Assembly: GCA_947632375.1 (NCBI GenBank) | Contig: CANRPF010000005.1 | Location: 1 to 64,000, forward strand | Direction of reading: 5' to 3' | DNA from: an uncultured Bacilli bacterium | GTDB taxonomy: Bacteria > Bacillota_I > Bacilli_A > RF39 > UBA660 | Length of the DNA stretch: 64,000 bases | In this document: positions 48,482 through 58,445 of the stretch, in pieces | How the letters are laid out: each line of letters opens with the position of its first letter | Position numbering within the stretch: position 1 is the stretch's first letter | Position numbers and translations under genes: made by a program | The notes under the pieces: model-generated | What the model was told of the DNA's origin: nothing | Databases searched by the model: none | Seen by the model: the letters and a program-made list of their open reading frames with translations, nothing else

Positions 48482-48997
48482 TCACCTCATTTTTTCATAT
48501 TCGTTTATTAAATCTAATACTGACGGATTGTTTGTTTTTAATAGTTCATTTGCCTTTTTAAAATAATTAAAGTCTTTTCCATTCTGTTTACTTATACTTT
48601 CAAGTTCTTTTAATGCTCTTAAAAAACCTTTACTTACTATTTCATAATGCCAATCACCATGTTTAAACCCTAATTCTTCATAATACCAATAATTTTCTAT
48701 TTCATACCCACAAGTGAGATAATCTTTTAATTCTTTAGTCCTTTTGTCTTGTATTACATAATCAGCACTAGCATAGTCCCCTATTAAAATTAAATCGTCT
48801 TTATCTTCTTTATATATTAAATCTTCTTTATATTCTGTTCTAGTCCATACACTATGATATATACTATCTATCATACATTGTATTTTCCATATATTTTCAA
48901 CCTCTTCTTCTGTTAGTTGTTCGTCATGATTAATTTCTATGTCTCCCAAATACTCATAACACATTTTCAACTCTGTTAAAATCTCTTTTTCTGTCAT
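48482..48997 (-). CDS. hypothetical protein, paralogue of 49237..49761
   Basis: KEILTELKMCYEYLGDIEINHDEQL ... NYWYYEELGF. Confidence 0.65.
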   Translation of the reverse strand: MTEKEILTELKMCYEYLGDIEINHDEQLTEEEVENIWKIQCMIDSIYHSVWTRTEYKEDLIYKEDKDDLILIGDYASADYVIQDKRTKELKDYLTCGYEIENYWYYEELGFKHGDWHYEIVSKGFLRALKELESISKQNGKDFNYFKKANELLKTNNPSVLDLINEYEKMR

Positions 48998-49015
48998 TTT
49001 ATTTCACCTCTTTAA

Positions 49016-49240
49016 TTATATCTCTTTCATTATATTATTAATCTTTTGCTTATCTTTATTATCAATAAACTCATATAAACATTGACAATTAATAATATCT
49101 TTCATTTCTATTTTATTTCTAATTAATTCTCTATCTTCAAAATCATATAAATAATAGATATTATTTTTACTTTTTCTTAACTCAAATCTATCACAACTTG
49201 CTTTTGCTAAAATTCTATTGAAAAAATCTAAATTATTCAT
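49016..49240 (-). CDS. hypothetical protein
   Basis: ORF. Confidence 0.55.
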   Translation of the reverse strand: MNNLDFFNRILAKASCDRFELRKSKNNIYYLYDFEDRELIRNKIEMKDIINCQCLYEFIDNKDKQKINNIMKEI

Positions 49241-49761
49241 TCGTTATCACTACCAAACTCGTCTAAAAAGTATAATGTATTTGAGTTGCAAGTTTCTAAT
49301 AAATCTTGTGCTTTATCATAATAATCAAACTCTTCTCCACACTTTTCACTTAATCTTGATATTTCGTCTAGTGCTTTCATAAGTCCTTTTCCCATTAATT
49401 CATAACCATATTCTACATCTTTTATCTCTTTTCTGTCTGTTAATTCTAATTCTTCATAATACCAATTACCACTAATGGAATATTCAAACTCTCCAGTTTC
49501 TACATCTTGTACAGAATAATCATTATTAACATCTTTTCCTATAATAGTATTTGTTCCAAGTTCTTCGTCTTCTTCCACGAATAAATCTCCACTAGGAAAA
49601 GCATTTTCCCATACATAACTATAAATATCACTTATCATTTTTTCCATGTTCTCTATATCTTTTTTATGAACATATCTTAATTGTTCCTTTTCGTTTTTGT
49701 TTATATCTAATAAATATTCATAACACATTTTTAATTCTGCTAAAATCTTTTTATTACTCAT
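49237..49761 (-). CDS. hypothetical protein, paralogue of 48482..48997
   Basis: KKILAELKMCYEYLLDINKNEKEQL ... GNWYYEELEL. Confidence 0.65.
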   Translation of the reverse strand: MSNKKILAELKMCYEYLLDINKNEKEQLRYVHKKDIENMEKMISDIYSYVWENAFPSGDLFVEEDEELGTNTIIGKDVNNDYSVQDVETGEFEYSISGNWYYEELELTDRKEIKDVEYGYELMGKGLMKALDEISRLSEKCGEEFDYYDKAQDLLETCNSNTLYFLDEFGSDNE

Positions 49762-50084
49762 TTTCTATCTCTCCTTTCGTTTTCAATATTTATTTTTTCT
49801 AATACTATATAGAACATCTCTGTAAAATTTCCTATAAAATCATTAAATACTTGATAAACCTCTACTAAATTCTTATTCTGTTCCTTTAATACACGTTTAT
49901 CTCTATGTGGAATAACATACCACTCTTCGTTTTTTTCTTCTGCAAGTATTATATCATTAATATAATTAATCAAATATTCTTTTGCACTTTTCTTATCTTG
50001 ATATAAACCAATTATACGAGTATTTAATTGTTGTTTTTTCATATTCCTTACCTCGTCAATATAAGTTTCATATAATAAATACAT
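49758..50084 (-). CDS. hypothetical protein
   Basis: ORF. Confidence 0.55.
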   Translation of the reverse strand: MYLLYETYIDEVRNMKKQQLNTRIIGLYQDKKSAKEYLINYINDIILAEEKNEEWYVIPHRDKRVLKEQNKNLVEVYQVFNDFIGNFTEMFYIVLEKINIENERRDRK

Positions 50085-50116
50085 AATCTAATCTCCTTTT
50101 CTTTTTCTTTACACTT

Positions 50117-50160
50117 ATTATATCATATTACTTTTAATATATTCACTTTTTTTACACTTT
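50117..50160 (-). promoter_or_regulatory. class II promoter
   Basis: GTGTAAAAAAAGTGAATA-17-TATAAT (minus). Confidence 0.7.
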
Positions 50161-50163
50161 TTT

Positions 50164-50385
50164 TTATAAAATTTCATAATCTTCATTTAAGATACACTCA
50201 ATAATATATTTTTCACTTGGAAATAAACCTAGCCACTCTCCAATTTCTATTGTTTCTTCGTATTCTCCGTATCTTATAACTAATTTATTGCCAGTTTTGT
50301 TTTCAATGTCATAAGCAAAATCAAAACCTTTATTATCTTCATAAACTATAAAATCATTATTTTCAAATATTTTCTTTAATGTCAT
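50164..50385 (-). CDS. hypothetical protein
   Basis: ORF. Confidence 0.6.
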   Translation of the reverse strand: MTLKKIFENNDFIVYEDNKGFDFAYDIENKTGNKLVIRYGEYEETIEIGEWLGLFPSEKYIIECILNEDYEIL

Positions 50386-50387
50386 TA

Positions 50388-51044
50388 TTAAACACCTCTT
50401 TTATAATATTTATCTTCTACATATCTTTCAAGACAACTATAAATACCTTGTTCATTTGTATTATATTCACTAGCCTTAAAATCTTTTGCAATTTTAACAC
50501 AAAATTTGTATGCTAAATCGTTCTCACTAGGAAGAAAGTTTTTTAATAAATCTCTTAATACAAATATTATATAACTATCACTATCAAGAAGATATGTTTT
50601 TTCTTTTTCTAATTCTTCTAAAACATCTAATAGACTTTTCATTTCAATATTATAATCGTTTTCACTATAATCATGCTCTTTAGCCCATGTTCTTAAATTT
50701 ATAATTCTATCTTTAATAGTTTCTATATCATTTATATATAGATTATCTTCATAATAACCATAAGAATATATATCTACCTCTCCACTTATATACCACTCAT
50801 GCTCTTTATTGTCTGTATCAAAATTTTTGTCGTTTGCAAATAGTGTTATATTATAACCACTAGCATTAATAGGTATATAACCAGTCCAAAAATCTATGTC
50901 AACGTCTACACCACCACAACTGATGTCAAAATCTTCGTTATTAACAACCTCTTCAATACCACCTTTATTAAATAAATCTACTGCTTTTTTATAACCCTCG
51001 TAAGCAAGTTTATAATCAAAATAGTTTCTTCCTCTATTATTCAT
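50388..51044 (-). CDS. hypothetical protein
   Basis: 218-aa ORF. Confidence 0.6.
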   Translation of the reverse strand: MNNRGRNYFDYKLAYEGYKKAVDLFNKGGIEEVVNNEDFDISCGGVDVDIDFWTGYIPINASGYNITLFANDKNFDTDNKEHEWYISGEVDIYSYGYYEDNLYINDIETIKDRIINLRTWAKEHDYSENDYNIEMKSLLDVLEELEKEKTYLLDSDSYIIFVLRDLLKNFLPSENDLAYKFCVKIAKDFKASEYNTNEQGIYSCLERYVEDKYYKRGV

Positions 51045-51046
51045 AT

Positions 51047-51298
51047 TTAATCACTCTCCTTATTTATTTTTTTTCTTTTATTAATCTCTTTTTTGCTCCT
51101 AGCAAAATTTTTATTTTGTAATCTTTTTTTCTTTTTATATATTCTTGCATTTGCATTATGATGTTTTCTGCTTTCATTATTCTTTATTAAAAGCCTTTCA
51201 AGACACTCTATTATCTCTTCGTCTTTTTCTTTAGATTTAATTTTATACAATATCTCTCTATCTTTTTCATTTATATAAATATGTGCCATATTATACAC
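51047..51298 (-). CDS. hypothetical basic protein
   Basis: ORF. Confidence 0.5.
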   Translation of the reverse strand: MYNMAHIYINEKDREILYKIKSKEKDEEIIECLERLLIKNNESRKHHNANARIYKKKKRLQNKNFARSKKEINKRKKINKESD

Positions 51299-51779
51299 CC
51301 CTATTCTTCTTTAATCTTTCTTCTTCTTTTTCTAAACACTTTTCACAATAAGCACTTTCATAATCTTCTTTCTTTTCTCCACATATCATACAAAACCACT
51401 TGTTCTTTTCTTCTTGTTCTAAATTATCAAGAAAATCTCTAAAATTATCTAGCCAAACTTTCATACCTTTATCTGTATATTTTTTTGCAATAGTATAAAA
51501 ATCTTCAAGACTACTTATTAAACAATCTTCTCCTAGGTAATCGTCTATTTCATATTGCCACTCTGTTTTATAGTAATCTATTGCTCTACCTACTGCATGA
51601 CTGATAATTTCTTCAATTGTATCATTTTCCCATACATTTTCTTTTGTTTGCAAATCAAACAAATCAAATTTATCTCCATTTCTTACAACACACCACTCAT
51701 AGTAATTTAAAAACTCGTCTAAATACTTTAGTTTTTCGTCTTTTGTGATGTCATAAAAACTAACTACATCTTTTTTCAT
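51291..51779 (-). CDS. hypothetical protein, paralogue of 51783..52181, with zinc ribbon tail
   Basis: MKKDVVSFYDITKDEKLKYLDEF...; CMICGEKKEDYESAYCEKC. Confidence 0.65.
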   Translation of the reverse strand: MKKDVVSFYDITKDEKLKYLDEFLNYYEWCVVRNGDKFDLFDLQTKENVWENDTIEEIISHAVGRAIDYYKTEWQYEIDDYLGEDCLISSLEDFYTIAKKYTDKGMKVWLDNFRDFLDNLEQEEKNKWFCMICGEKKEDYESAYCEKCLEKEEERLKKNRGV

Positions 51780-51782
51780 ATT

Positions 51783-52181
51783 TTAAACCTCTTTCTTTAC
51801 TTTGTTTATTGACTTAATAAACTTACTTAATAAATCTCTAATCTCTTTATCTTCATTGATGTCTATATAACTATTTGCTATCTTATAAACATTTTTTGCA
51901 TTAATCACAAACTCTCTTTTCTCCCATTTATCTGCTAAATCAAGATAGTAATTAATTCCATAACCAATAGTATAATATAATATATATTGTCTAGTAAACC
52001 CTTTAATTATAGCATTTAAACTACAATTATTATATACATCTCCAGTCTGTAAATCTAATATTCTAAAAGTCCTATTCACACTCGGTTTTATTAAAAATTC
52101 CATTTCCTTAATAAACCTATCTAATACTTTTAATTTATTATCTTTAGTGAGACCATAAAGACTAACAATTCCTTTTTTCAT
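51783..52181 (-). CDS. hypothetical protein, paralogue of 51291..51779
   Basis: MKKGIVSLYGLTKDNKLKVLDRF... Confidence 0.65.
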   Translation of the reverse strand: MKKGIVSLYGLTKDNKLKVLDRFIKEMEFLIKPSVNRTFRILDLQTGDVYNNCSLNAIIKGFTRQYILYYTIGYGINYYLDLADKWEKREFVINAKNVYKIANSYIDINEDKEIRDLLSKFIKSINKVKKEV

Positions 52182-52183
52182 AT

Positions 52184-52573
52184 CTATTCTTCCCCCTCTT
52201 CGTCTAATTCCATATCAAACAATTGTTCTATGTCCTTATAACCTTTTGGTATTTTCTTTAATAATCTCAAACTACCATTAGAAACGTGTTGTCCAGTGTC
52301 TCCAAACATACCAGTAGTCCATATGATGTCAAAAGTGAAATAAATATATTCTTCTAACTCACATAATACTTTAATACCACTTTCTATGTTTCTATAATAT
52401 GTAAATGCGTCATTGAAAATATCTCTTTCAAATAAATCATAAATAACCTTACTTGCTAAATCACAATTGGTATAACAAACATAAAAATCGTTTATAATAT
52501 CGTTCCATTTTTCGTTTGCTAAATCTTGATATTTTTTTGCTCTCTTTTGCACCTCTTCTACCATAAATACCAC
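52184..52573 (-). CDS. hypothetical protein
   Basis: ORF. Confidence 0.6.
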   Translation of the reverse strand: MVFMVEEVQKRAKKYQDLANEKWNDIINDFYVCYTNCDLASKVIYDLFERDIFNDAFTYYRNIESGIKVLCELEEYIYFTFDIIWTTGMFGDTGQHVSNGSLRLLKKIPKGYKDIEQLFDMELDEEGEE

Positions 52574-52582
52574 CTCTTTCTT

Positions 52583-52771
52583 TTAATTATATAAATACCA
52601 CTCTTGTATTTTTAATACATCAAAATCTGCTTGTTTGATTTCTTCTTTTATAGTATATAGCATACTATCATTTACCTCTTCTTTATTGATAACCAACACC
52701 TCGTCTTTAAACATAAAGTATGCAATTACTTTTCCACTTTCATTAAACCATTTAAAACCTTTTCTTGTCAT
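52583..52771 (-). CDS. hypothetical protein
   Basis: ORF. Confidence 0.5.
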   Translation of the reverse strand: MTRKGFKWFNESGKVIAYFMFKDEVLVINKEEVNDSMLYTIKEEIKQADFDVLKIQEWYLYN

Positions 52772-52794
52772 TATTTACTCTCCTATTAAATCTT

Positions 52795-53073
52795 TTATAT
52801 CTCATACATTTTTAATAATATTTCTCTTGTGCTTAATTTGTCTAAAAAGTCTTCTTCCTCGTCTTCACAGAGGTAATATAATCTATCACTTAATTGTGAT
52901 ATACATAAATCGTTTTCGTCTGTTAAGTATAAGTCTTCTAAAAGTGGTATTAAATCATATGCTACCTCGTCATTAAAACCACTTGCTTTTAAACAAATAT
53001 ACTCATACAAATCGTCTATTGTGTCTTCTCCATATTCTTCTATAATTTCGTCTAAAACTTTCTTATCTTCCAT
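52795..53073 (-). CDS. hypothetical acidic protein
   Basis: ORF. Confidence 0.6.
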   Translation of the reverse strand: MEDKKVLDEIIEEYGEDTIDDLYEYICLKASGFNDEVAYDLIPLLEDLYLTDENDLCISQLSDRLYYLCEDEEEDFLDKLSTREILLKMYEI

Positions 53074-53074
53074 T

Positions 53075-53839
53075 TTATTCTCCTCCTCTTAAATAATCTT
53101 CTAAATCATAGCCCCATATATCACAAGCAAATTTTGCATGTTTTTCTTCTTCTTTAACACATTTACCATTTTCAAATATTGCTATTCCATGTCCTTTACA
53201 ACCAATATCTTCATTTGCATATGCTACCTCTACTCTAGCATTATATTTTTTACTTATTTTCTCAAATAACTCATAAGGCATGTTCCAAGCCGTTTCAAAC
53301 TCAACCTCATTATCATTTATATAACGTGTAGAACAAGCATTCCATTTTGTCCCCCAATTATTATTACACCAGTCATACCATGTATCTGCTCCATAGTCCA
53401 ATATATTTTTAATATAAATGTTTCCTAAATCTTCTAAATTATTAACACCTAAATCTATTAAACTACATGAACAAGTGAAATCAATTTTTCCAGTTTTCTT
53501 TTCTTTTTTTATTATTTCTTTTATTTTCTTTTGTGCTTTTTTATAATCTTCTTTACTGAAAATATTTTCATTTCCTAATTTTAATTCTTCAAAATAGCCA
53601 CCTCGATAAAAACTTTGTCCTATACTCTTTAATTTTTTAAAAAGATATTCCCTTTCTACATTATCAATTTTACTAACTGCATAATGTACAGAAATGTCTT
53701 CAAAACACTCACTTATATTAAGTGTTTTAGGCATTTTTATTATTTCATTAAAATCAAATAACTCTTCTTTGTCTTTATAGCAATCTTTCATAATTCTTTT
53801 ATCACTAAATTTTACAATATTTTTCACATAATTCGGCAT
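53075..53839 (-). CDS. Api92/YubB-like ferredoxin-fold protein (DUF1281-type)
   Basis: MPNYVKNIVKF...WYDWCNNNWGTKWNAC...FETAWNMPYELFEKIS. Confidence 0.75.
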   Translation of the reverse strand: MPNYVKNIVKFSDKRIMKDCYKDKEELFDFNEIIKMPKTLNISECFEDISVHYAVSKIDNVEREYLFKKLKSIGQSFYRGGYFEELKLGNENIFSKEDYKKAQKKIKEIIKKEKKTGKIDFTCSCSLIDLGVNNLEDLGNIYIKNILDYGADTWYDWCNNNWGTKWNACSTRYINDNEVEFETAWNMPYELFEKISKKYNARVEVAYANEDIGCKGHGIAIFENGKCVKEEEKHAKFACDIWGYDLEDYLRGGE

Positions 53840-53859
53840 AATTCATTTCTCCTCTCTTT

Positions 53860-54357
53860 TTAATATACAAACATTGGTAATAGATAACCTACCTCTCCAG
53901 TCTTTGTATTTTTGAATTTTATAACATATCTATAACCATAAGAAAATCTACTGCATAATTCAATTTTATCTGCTCTTATTAAATGTTTTATAGTGTCATA
54001 TTTTTTTAAATCAACACCATATTTTATAATCTCACTTTCTTCTTTTATATCTCCACTATATTCTTTTTTTAATTTAAAAACATTATCTTCGTTTATACAA
54101 TTATTTATATCTTCTGTAATATCTACAACATTAATAAGACTAAAACCTCTTGAAAAATCTTTATAAATATTTATAATTGTATCTTTAAGTTTATTGTTTT
54201 CTTCTTCTAAATAACCATAATCTTTATTTAAAAGAACAACTGAACAACAATTACTAATAATATATTTGCTTTCATATTCAAAACATTTATAGTATTGTAA
54301 ATCTTTATGTTCATTATGTACGTCTTTAAAAAACCTTTTTAAATATACCTTATTCAT
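53860..54357 (-). CDS. hypothetical protein, possible paralogue of 62164..62706
   Basis: YYKCFEYESKYIISNCCSVVLL. Confidence 0.6.
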   Translation of the reverse strand: MNKVYLKRFFKDVHNEHKDLQYYKCFEYESKYIISNCCSVVLLNKDYGYLEEENNKLKDTIINIYKDFSRGFSLINVVDITEDINNCINEDNVFKLKKEYSGDIKEESEIIKYGVDLKKYDTIKHLIRADKIELCSRFSYGYRYVIKFKNTKTGEVGYLLPMFVY

Positions 54358-54358
54358 T

Positions 54359-54907
54359 TTACCATACCACCTCTCCAGTTTCTAAATCTTCTAAACTAAA
54401 ACTATTACAACCACAACCAGTATGTACTCTTCTACCCTCTGCAAAACTATCTAAACCTTTTCTTGTTAATCTTTGGTATTTCCAACTTTTTCCACATTTA
54501 TCACAAGTTACTTTATACTTATAATGTATTTCTTGTTTAGGTGGAACAACATTTGCATTAATGTAAACCTTATCTATACTATTACATCTATCTATATGAT
54601 AACCTAATTTATTATTTACCATATTTGCATAATATCTCCACTTTCTATCATGTCCAGTTGTGTCTTCAAAAGTATGTAATATCTCATGAATAATAGTGTT
54701 CTTGATGTCTTTGTCCACACCAACCTCTAATAACCAACTCGATATGTTTATGTCTATCTTATTGACACATTGACCAAATCTTCTTTTAGCACGATAATTT
54801 ACCTTATAAGTAATATTATCTTTTAGTTTTTCTCCTAGTCCAATTTTAACAATTTCTTCTTCACTTTCCTTTGCAAGTCTCTTTAATTTCATTTCCAAAC
54901 TTTCCAT
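54359..54907 (-). CDS. SprT-like zinc metalloprotease
   Basis: IIHEILHTFEDTTGHDRKW (HExxH); zinc ribbon CDKCGKSWKYQR. Confidence 0.8.
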   Translation of the reverse strand: MESLEMKLKRLAKESEEEIVKIGLGEKLKDNITYKVNYRAKRRFGQCVNKIDINISSWLLEVGVDKDIKNTIIHEILHTFEDTTGHDRKWRYYANMVNNKLGYHIDRCNSIDKVYINANVVPPKQEIHYKYKVTCDKCGKSWKYQRLTRKGLDSFAEGRRVHTGCGCNSFSLEDLETGEVVW

Positions 54908-54940
54908 AAAATCTCTCCTTTTTCTTTTCTTTACACCCTA

Positions 54941-54994
54941 ATTATATCATACTTTATTTAAAATGTTCACTTTTTTTGCACTTTTTTTGAAAAA
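54941..54994 (-). promoter_or_regulatory. class II promoter
   Basis: AAAAAGTGCAAAAAAAGTGAACA-17-TATAAT (minus). Confidence 0.75.
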
Positions 54995-54997
54995 GTT

Positions 54998-55318
54998 TTA
55001 ATTATTATATCGTACTTTTGTTTGATTTTTCTCTTTCTTAAATTGTTCTAACTTGTTTTTGTAATATTCTATTTTTTCTTTATTATTTTTTCTTCTAGCC
55101 CAGTATAAGCCATTAGATAAATTATGATATTCTTTATTTTTCTTATTGTAATCTGCACTTTTTTTGTTTTGCTTTTGTTTGTCTTTTACAAATCTTTCTA
55201 TCATATTCAAATATTCAACTAAAATATCATGTTCTCCATTATTTTTATTTATTTTGCTATCTAATAAGTCTTTAACTTTAAACATTATTTGTAAATCTTT
55301 ATTTGTAATTAAAGCCAT
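54998..55318 (-). CDS. hypothetical basic protein
   Basis: ORF. Confidence 0.55.
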   Translation of the reverse strand: MALITNKDLQIMFKVKDLLDSKINKNNGEHDILVEYLNMIERFVKDKQKQNKKSADYNKKNKEYHNLSNGLYWARRKNNKEKIEYYKNKLEQFKKEKNQTKVRYNN

Positions 55319-55332
55319 ACATAAACACCCCC

Positions 55333-55800
55333 CTAATCTAAATCTAAAGATGTAAAGCCAAGTTTATCATTTTCTTTTTCTATTTCTTTTGATAATAACT
55401 CTTTGTAAACATTTCGTGTTTCTTTATCTAATATATAAATACCATTATCTAAATAATTTGTATAAAACTCAATGTCGTCTGTTGGAGATAAATCTTCTAA
55501 TTTACTAATATCATTAATAAGATATTTACTCTCCATTTCGTCAGTCTTATCAAAACCACAACAATTCTCTTTCGTTTGGAAATATAATAACTTTTCTTTC
55601 TTTTCTTCTATTTTATTTTTAATTATGTCTTGTATATGTCCTATGTAAACACAGAATATACCAGTTAAAATACTATTAAAACTCATATTTGAAACATCTG
55701 TAAATGTTCTTATATCTTCAAAATCATATTCACATTTTTCCAACATTTCCCAGTCTGCATAACCACCACCAAATAAAGAACATAAAATATCATATAACAT
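55333..55800 (-). CDS. hypothetical protein
   Basis: ORF. Confidence 0.6.
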   Translation of the reverse strand: MLYDILCSLFGGGYADWEMLEKCEYDFEDIRTFTDVSNMSFNSILTGIFCVYIGHIQDIIKNKIEEKKEKLLYFQTKENCCGFDKTDEMESKYLINDISKLEDLSPTDDIEFYTNYLDNGIYILDKETRNVYKELLSKEIEKENDKLGFTSLDLD

Positions 55801-55802
55801 TT

Positions 55803-56066
55803 TTATACCTCCTCTGTATAACCAAAACTTGCTATACTTTTCATATTAAATGATTTTAAAACAACATCATTTTCAACAATATATAGTCTTTTTCCACTTT
55901 CACTTAACTCGAACTTTTGTTTGCTATCTCTTAACCAGTAGTTAGTGTCTCCACTCATAGGACTTACCATAATCAAATATTTTAGTCCTCTAAAATCTCC
56001 AACATATGTAGGTCTATCACTTTCCATAAAATCTTTTACCCAATCTTTCTTTTCCATAAAAATCAC
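55803..56066 (-). CDS. hypothetical protein
   Basis: ORF. Confidence 0.6.
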   Translation of the reverse strand: MIFMEKKDWVKDFMESDRPTYVGDFRGLKYLIMVSPMSGDTNYWLRDSKQKFELSESGKRLYIVENDVVLKSFNMKSIASFGYTEEV

Positions 56067-56072
56067 TCTCCT

Positions 56073-56273
56073 TTAAAAGTTTTTGGAAATATAATGATTT
56101 GCATACCACTCTATTGTGCTATTCAAAACATCATTTAATTCACTATCTCCCATAACATTACTATAAATGTTTTCTGCAATTTCATTAATTTGTTCTTCTG
56201 TTAATTTACAATATTCTTCACACTCAACATTATTCAAATAATCACAAATCTCTTCTTTTATAAACTCTTCCAT
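56073..56273 (-). CDS. hypothetical protein
   Basis: ORF. Confidence 0.55.
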   Translation of the reverse strand: MEEFIKEEICDYLNNVECEEYCKLTEEQINEIAENIYSNVMGDSELNDVLNSTIEWYANHYISKNF

Positions 56274-56537
56274 TTATATTTTACCCTCTTGTACATCTAA
56301 TATATTATCTCTAAAAAAACTCTTTTGTTGTTTTCCTTTTTCAACTACCTCTAGGTAATCACTATTTGTAATATCTGCACCAGAAGAAACATCTATTTTA
56401 ATAATGTTTTTATTGAAAAACTCTATTTCTGCATATTTTTTAGTTATAAAACACTGCTCGTGATGTCTATTGTAAATTATTGCATTTTTATATAATCTTA
56501 TTTCTTTTACTTTATTATCTAACATTTTATTTTCCAC
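56274..56537 (-). CDS. hypothetical protein
   Basis: ORF. Confidence 0.55.
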   Translation of the reverse strand: MENKMLDNKVKEIRLYKNAIIYNRHHEQCFITKKYAEIEFFNKNIIKIDVSSGADITNSDYLEVVEKGKQQKSFFRDNILDVQEGKI

Positions 56538-56542
56538 CTTTC

Positions 56543-57073
56543 TTAATCTAACTCTATATAATCTCCGTTTTCGTCATAAATACTATGTCCATTAAAACTT
56601 AAATAATACCACTCTTCTCCCTCTAAACCACAATTATTGCATTTATAAGGATAATAAATCATATCGTCTGCTATTTCCATAACATCATAATCTAAATCTT
56701 CATGTCTACATTTAGGACAAACACCCTTTTCATTTAAAAGTTTTTCTTCAAATTTCCAGTTATTAATTTCCATAATATTTTTCATATCTTTTATAATGTT
56801 TTCTACAAGTTTTATATTCTTTTCATTTTCTCCAAATTTTTCTTTATAATAATAACTACCATAAACATTATAATCTTTTCTTATATAATCATATTTAATA
56901 GTATAATCTTCATTTTCTAAAGTTATTATCATATCAGTAAAAGCAATTTCTATTCTTTTACTTTCTCCACTACCTACAAACTTAACATTTGAAAAAACCA
57001 ATGTATTGTCTTCAAAAGTTGCTATCTCGTTATATAGTGGACTATACTTTTCTATAATCTTTTCCATTTTCAT
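56543..57073 (-). CDS. zinc-ribbon protein
   Basis: CPKCRHEDLDYDV...YKCNNCGLEGEEW. Confidence 0.65.
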   Translation of the reverse strand: MKMEKIIEKYSPLYNEIATFEDNTLVFSNVKFVGSGESKRIEIAFTDMIITLENEDYTIKYDYIRKDYNVYGSYYYKEKFGENEKNIKLVENIIKDMKNIMEINNWKFEEKLLNEKGVCPKCRHEDLDYDVMEIADDMIYYPYKCNNCGLEGEEWYYLSFNGHSIYDENGDYIELD

Positions 57074-57095
57074 AAATAATCACTCTCCCTTTTAA

Positions 57096-57761
57096 TTAAT
57101 AACTATAAAATACTATTTTTCCACTTTCTAATTGATAATAATCTTCACTTTCTAACAAATCATAACCAAAAGCATAATCGTCAAAATAATCTTGTTCTTC
57201 ATAACCATAAGCCCATTTTTCATTTTCTATCATATCGTCAAAATCTTTGAATACACAACCTACAATAGCCCTATCTTGATAATCTTGTCCATAGTTGTCA
57301 AAAATATCGTCAACCTCTATCTCACTTAAACCATATTCTTTTGCTACATATTCTTTTTCTTCTTCTATAATCTTATTAAACAAATCTTTGTTCTCTTTAC
57401 TTAATAATCTCTTTTCAATAGTGTTTTCATATTCATTAATAATTTCTATACCTCTTTTATATTTATCACTATCTTTTTCTATTCCAAAACCTAGTGCTTT
57501 TATCTCGTCTTGTAATTCAAATAACTTTTTAAAGTCTTCTTTAGTTAGAATAGTTTCTAAATTATCATAATTTTCTTCTACTAACTTTCTAAACTCTTTT
57601 TCAAAACCACTAAAACAAGCACCCACAATATGTAGACCACTAAAATAATGTCCACACTCAAAACCTTTAAATTCCATATATTTAACACAATCTCTGTCTT
57701 CACTATTTTTCTCTTTTGCTAAAAATAATACTTTTTCCATAATATCTCCTCCTTTTTTCAT
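57096..57761 (-). CDS. hypothetical protein, paralogue of 58446..59051
   Basis: MEKVLFLAKEKNSEDRDCVKYMEFK...LLSKENKDLF...EEEKEYVAKEYGLSEIEVDDI. Confidence 0.65.
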   Translation of the reverse strand: MKKGGDIMEKVLFLAKEKNSEDRDCVKYMEFKGFECGHYFSGLHIVGACFSGFEKEFRKLVEENYDNLETILTKEDFKKLFELQDEIKALGFGIEKDSDKYKRGIEIINEYENTIEKRLLSKENKDLFNKIIEEEKEYVAKEYGLSEIEVDDIFDNYGQDYQDRAIVGCVFKDFDDMIENEKWAYGYEEQDYFDDYAFGYDLLESEDYYQLESGKIVFYSY

Positions 57762-57772
57762 TTTACACTCAT

Positions 57773-57817
57773 ATTATAACATATAAAAGTACAAATGTTC
57801 ACTTTTTTTACACTTTA
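57773..57817 (-). promoter_or_regulatory. class II promoter
   Basis: AAGTGTAAAAAAAGTGAACA-17-TATAAT (minus). Confidence 0.75.
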
Positions 57818-57830
57818 TTTTGATTTTTTT

Positions 57831-58058
57831 TTAAATGTCTTCTTGATAATCATAATTTTTATGAACAAATAAAGGTGTATCATTATAATATAACATCTTA
57901 TAACCAACTCTTAATAAATAAGCCATATTATCATAGTTTATCAAGTTATTATCGTCTTCCAAATAATACTCGTACTTATGTTCCATATTGTAATTTACTG
58001 CTTTTTGTATATTGTCTTTATCTTGTAAATTTATTTCTATTACCTTTTTTCTTTTCAT
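57831..58058 (-). CDS. hypothetical protein
   Basis: ORF. Confidence 0.55.
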   Translation of the reverse strand: MKRKKVIEINLQDKDNIQKAVNYNMEHKYEYYLEDDNNLINYDNMAYLLRVGYKMLYYNDTPLFVHKNYDYQEDI

Positions 58059-58387
58059 TTTAACATCTCCATTTCTACTATATACATATCATTTCCATAA
58101 TCAGTTTCAAAACTACCAATTTCATAGTTGCAATCTAGTACATCAATCTCTGTGCCGTACATATCATATAAAACAACATTATCAAAATAATTACTACAAC
58201 CACTACATAAATCTATTGTTAGATAATTTCCATTAGAAAATTCTACACAACCAATTTCAATATAATCATATATTTTTGCCCCTAGTTTTTCCATTTCCTT
58301 TTTATCTGTGTTAAAATCTAAATCTAGCAACTTTTTATAATACTCATAATCTTCTTTTGAAATACTAAACTTTCCTTTATAAATCAT
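58055..58387 (-). CDS. hypothetical protein
   Basis: ORF. Confidence 0.6.
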   Translation of the reverse strand: MIYKGKFSISKEDYEYYKKLLDLDFNTDKKEMEKLGAKIYDYIEIGCVEFSNGNYLTIDLCSGCSNYFDNVVLYDMYGTEIDVLDCNYEIGSFETDYGNDMYIVEMEMLK

Positions 58388-58445
58388 ATTTTACACCTCT
58401 TCTTTTCCTTTCATACCTATATAACACCTATATAAATTTTTGTAC

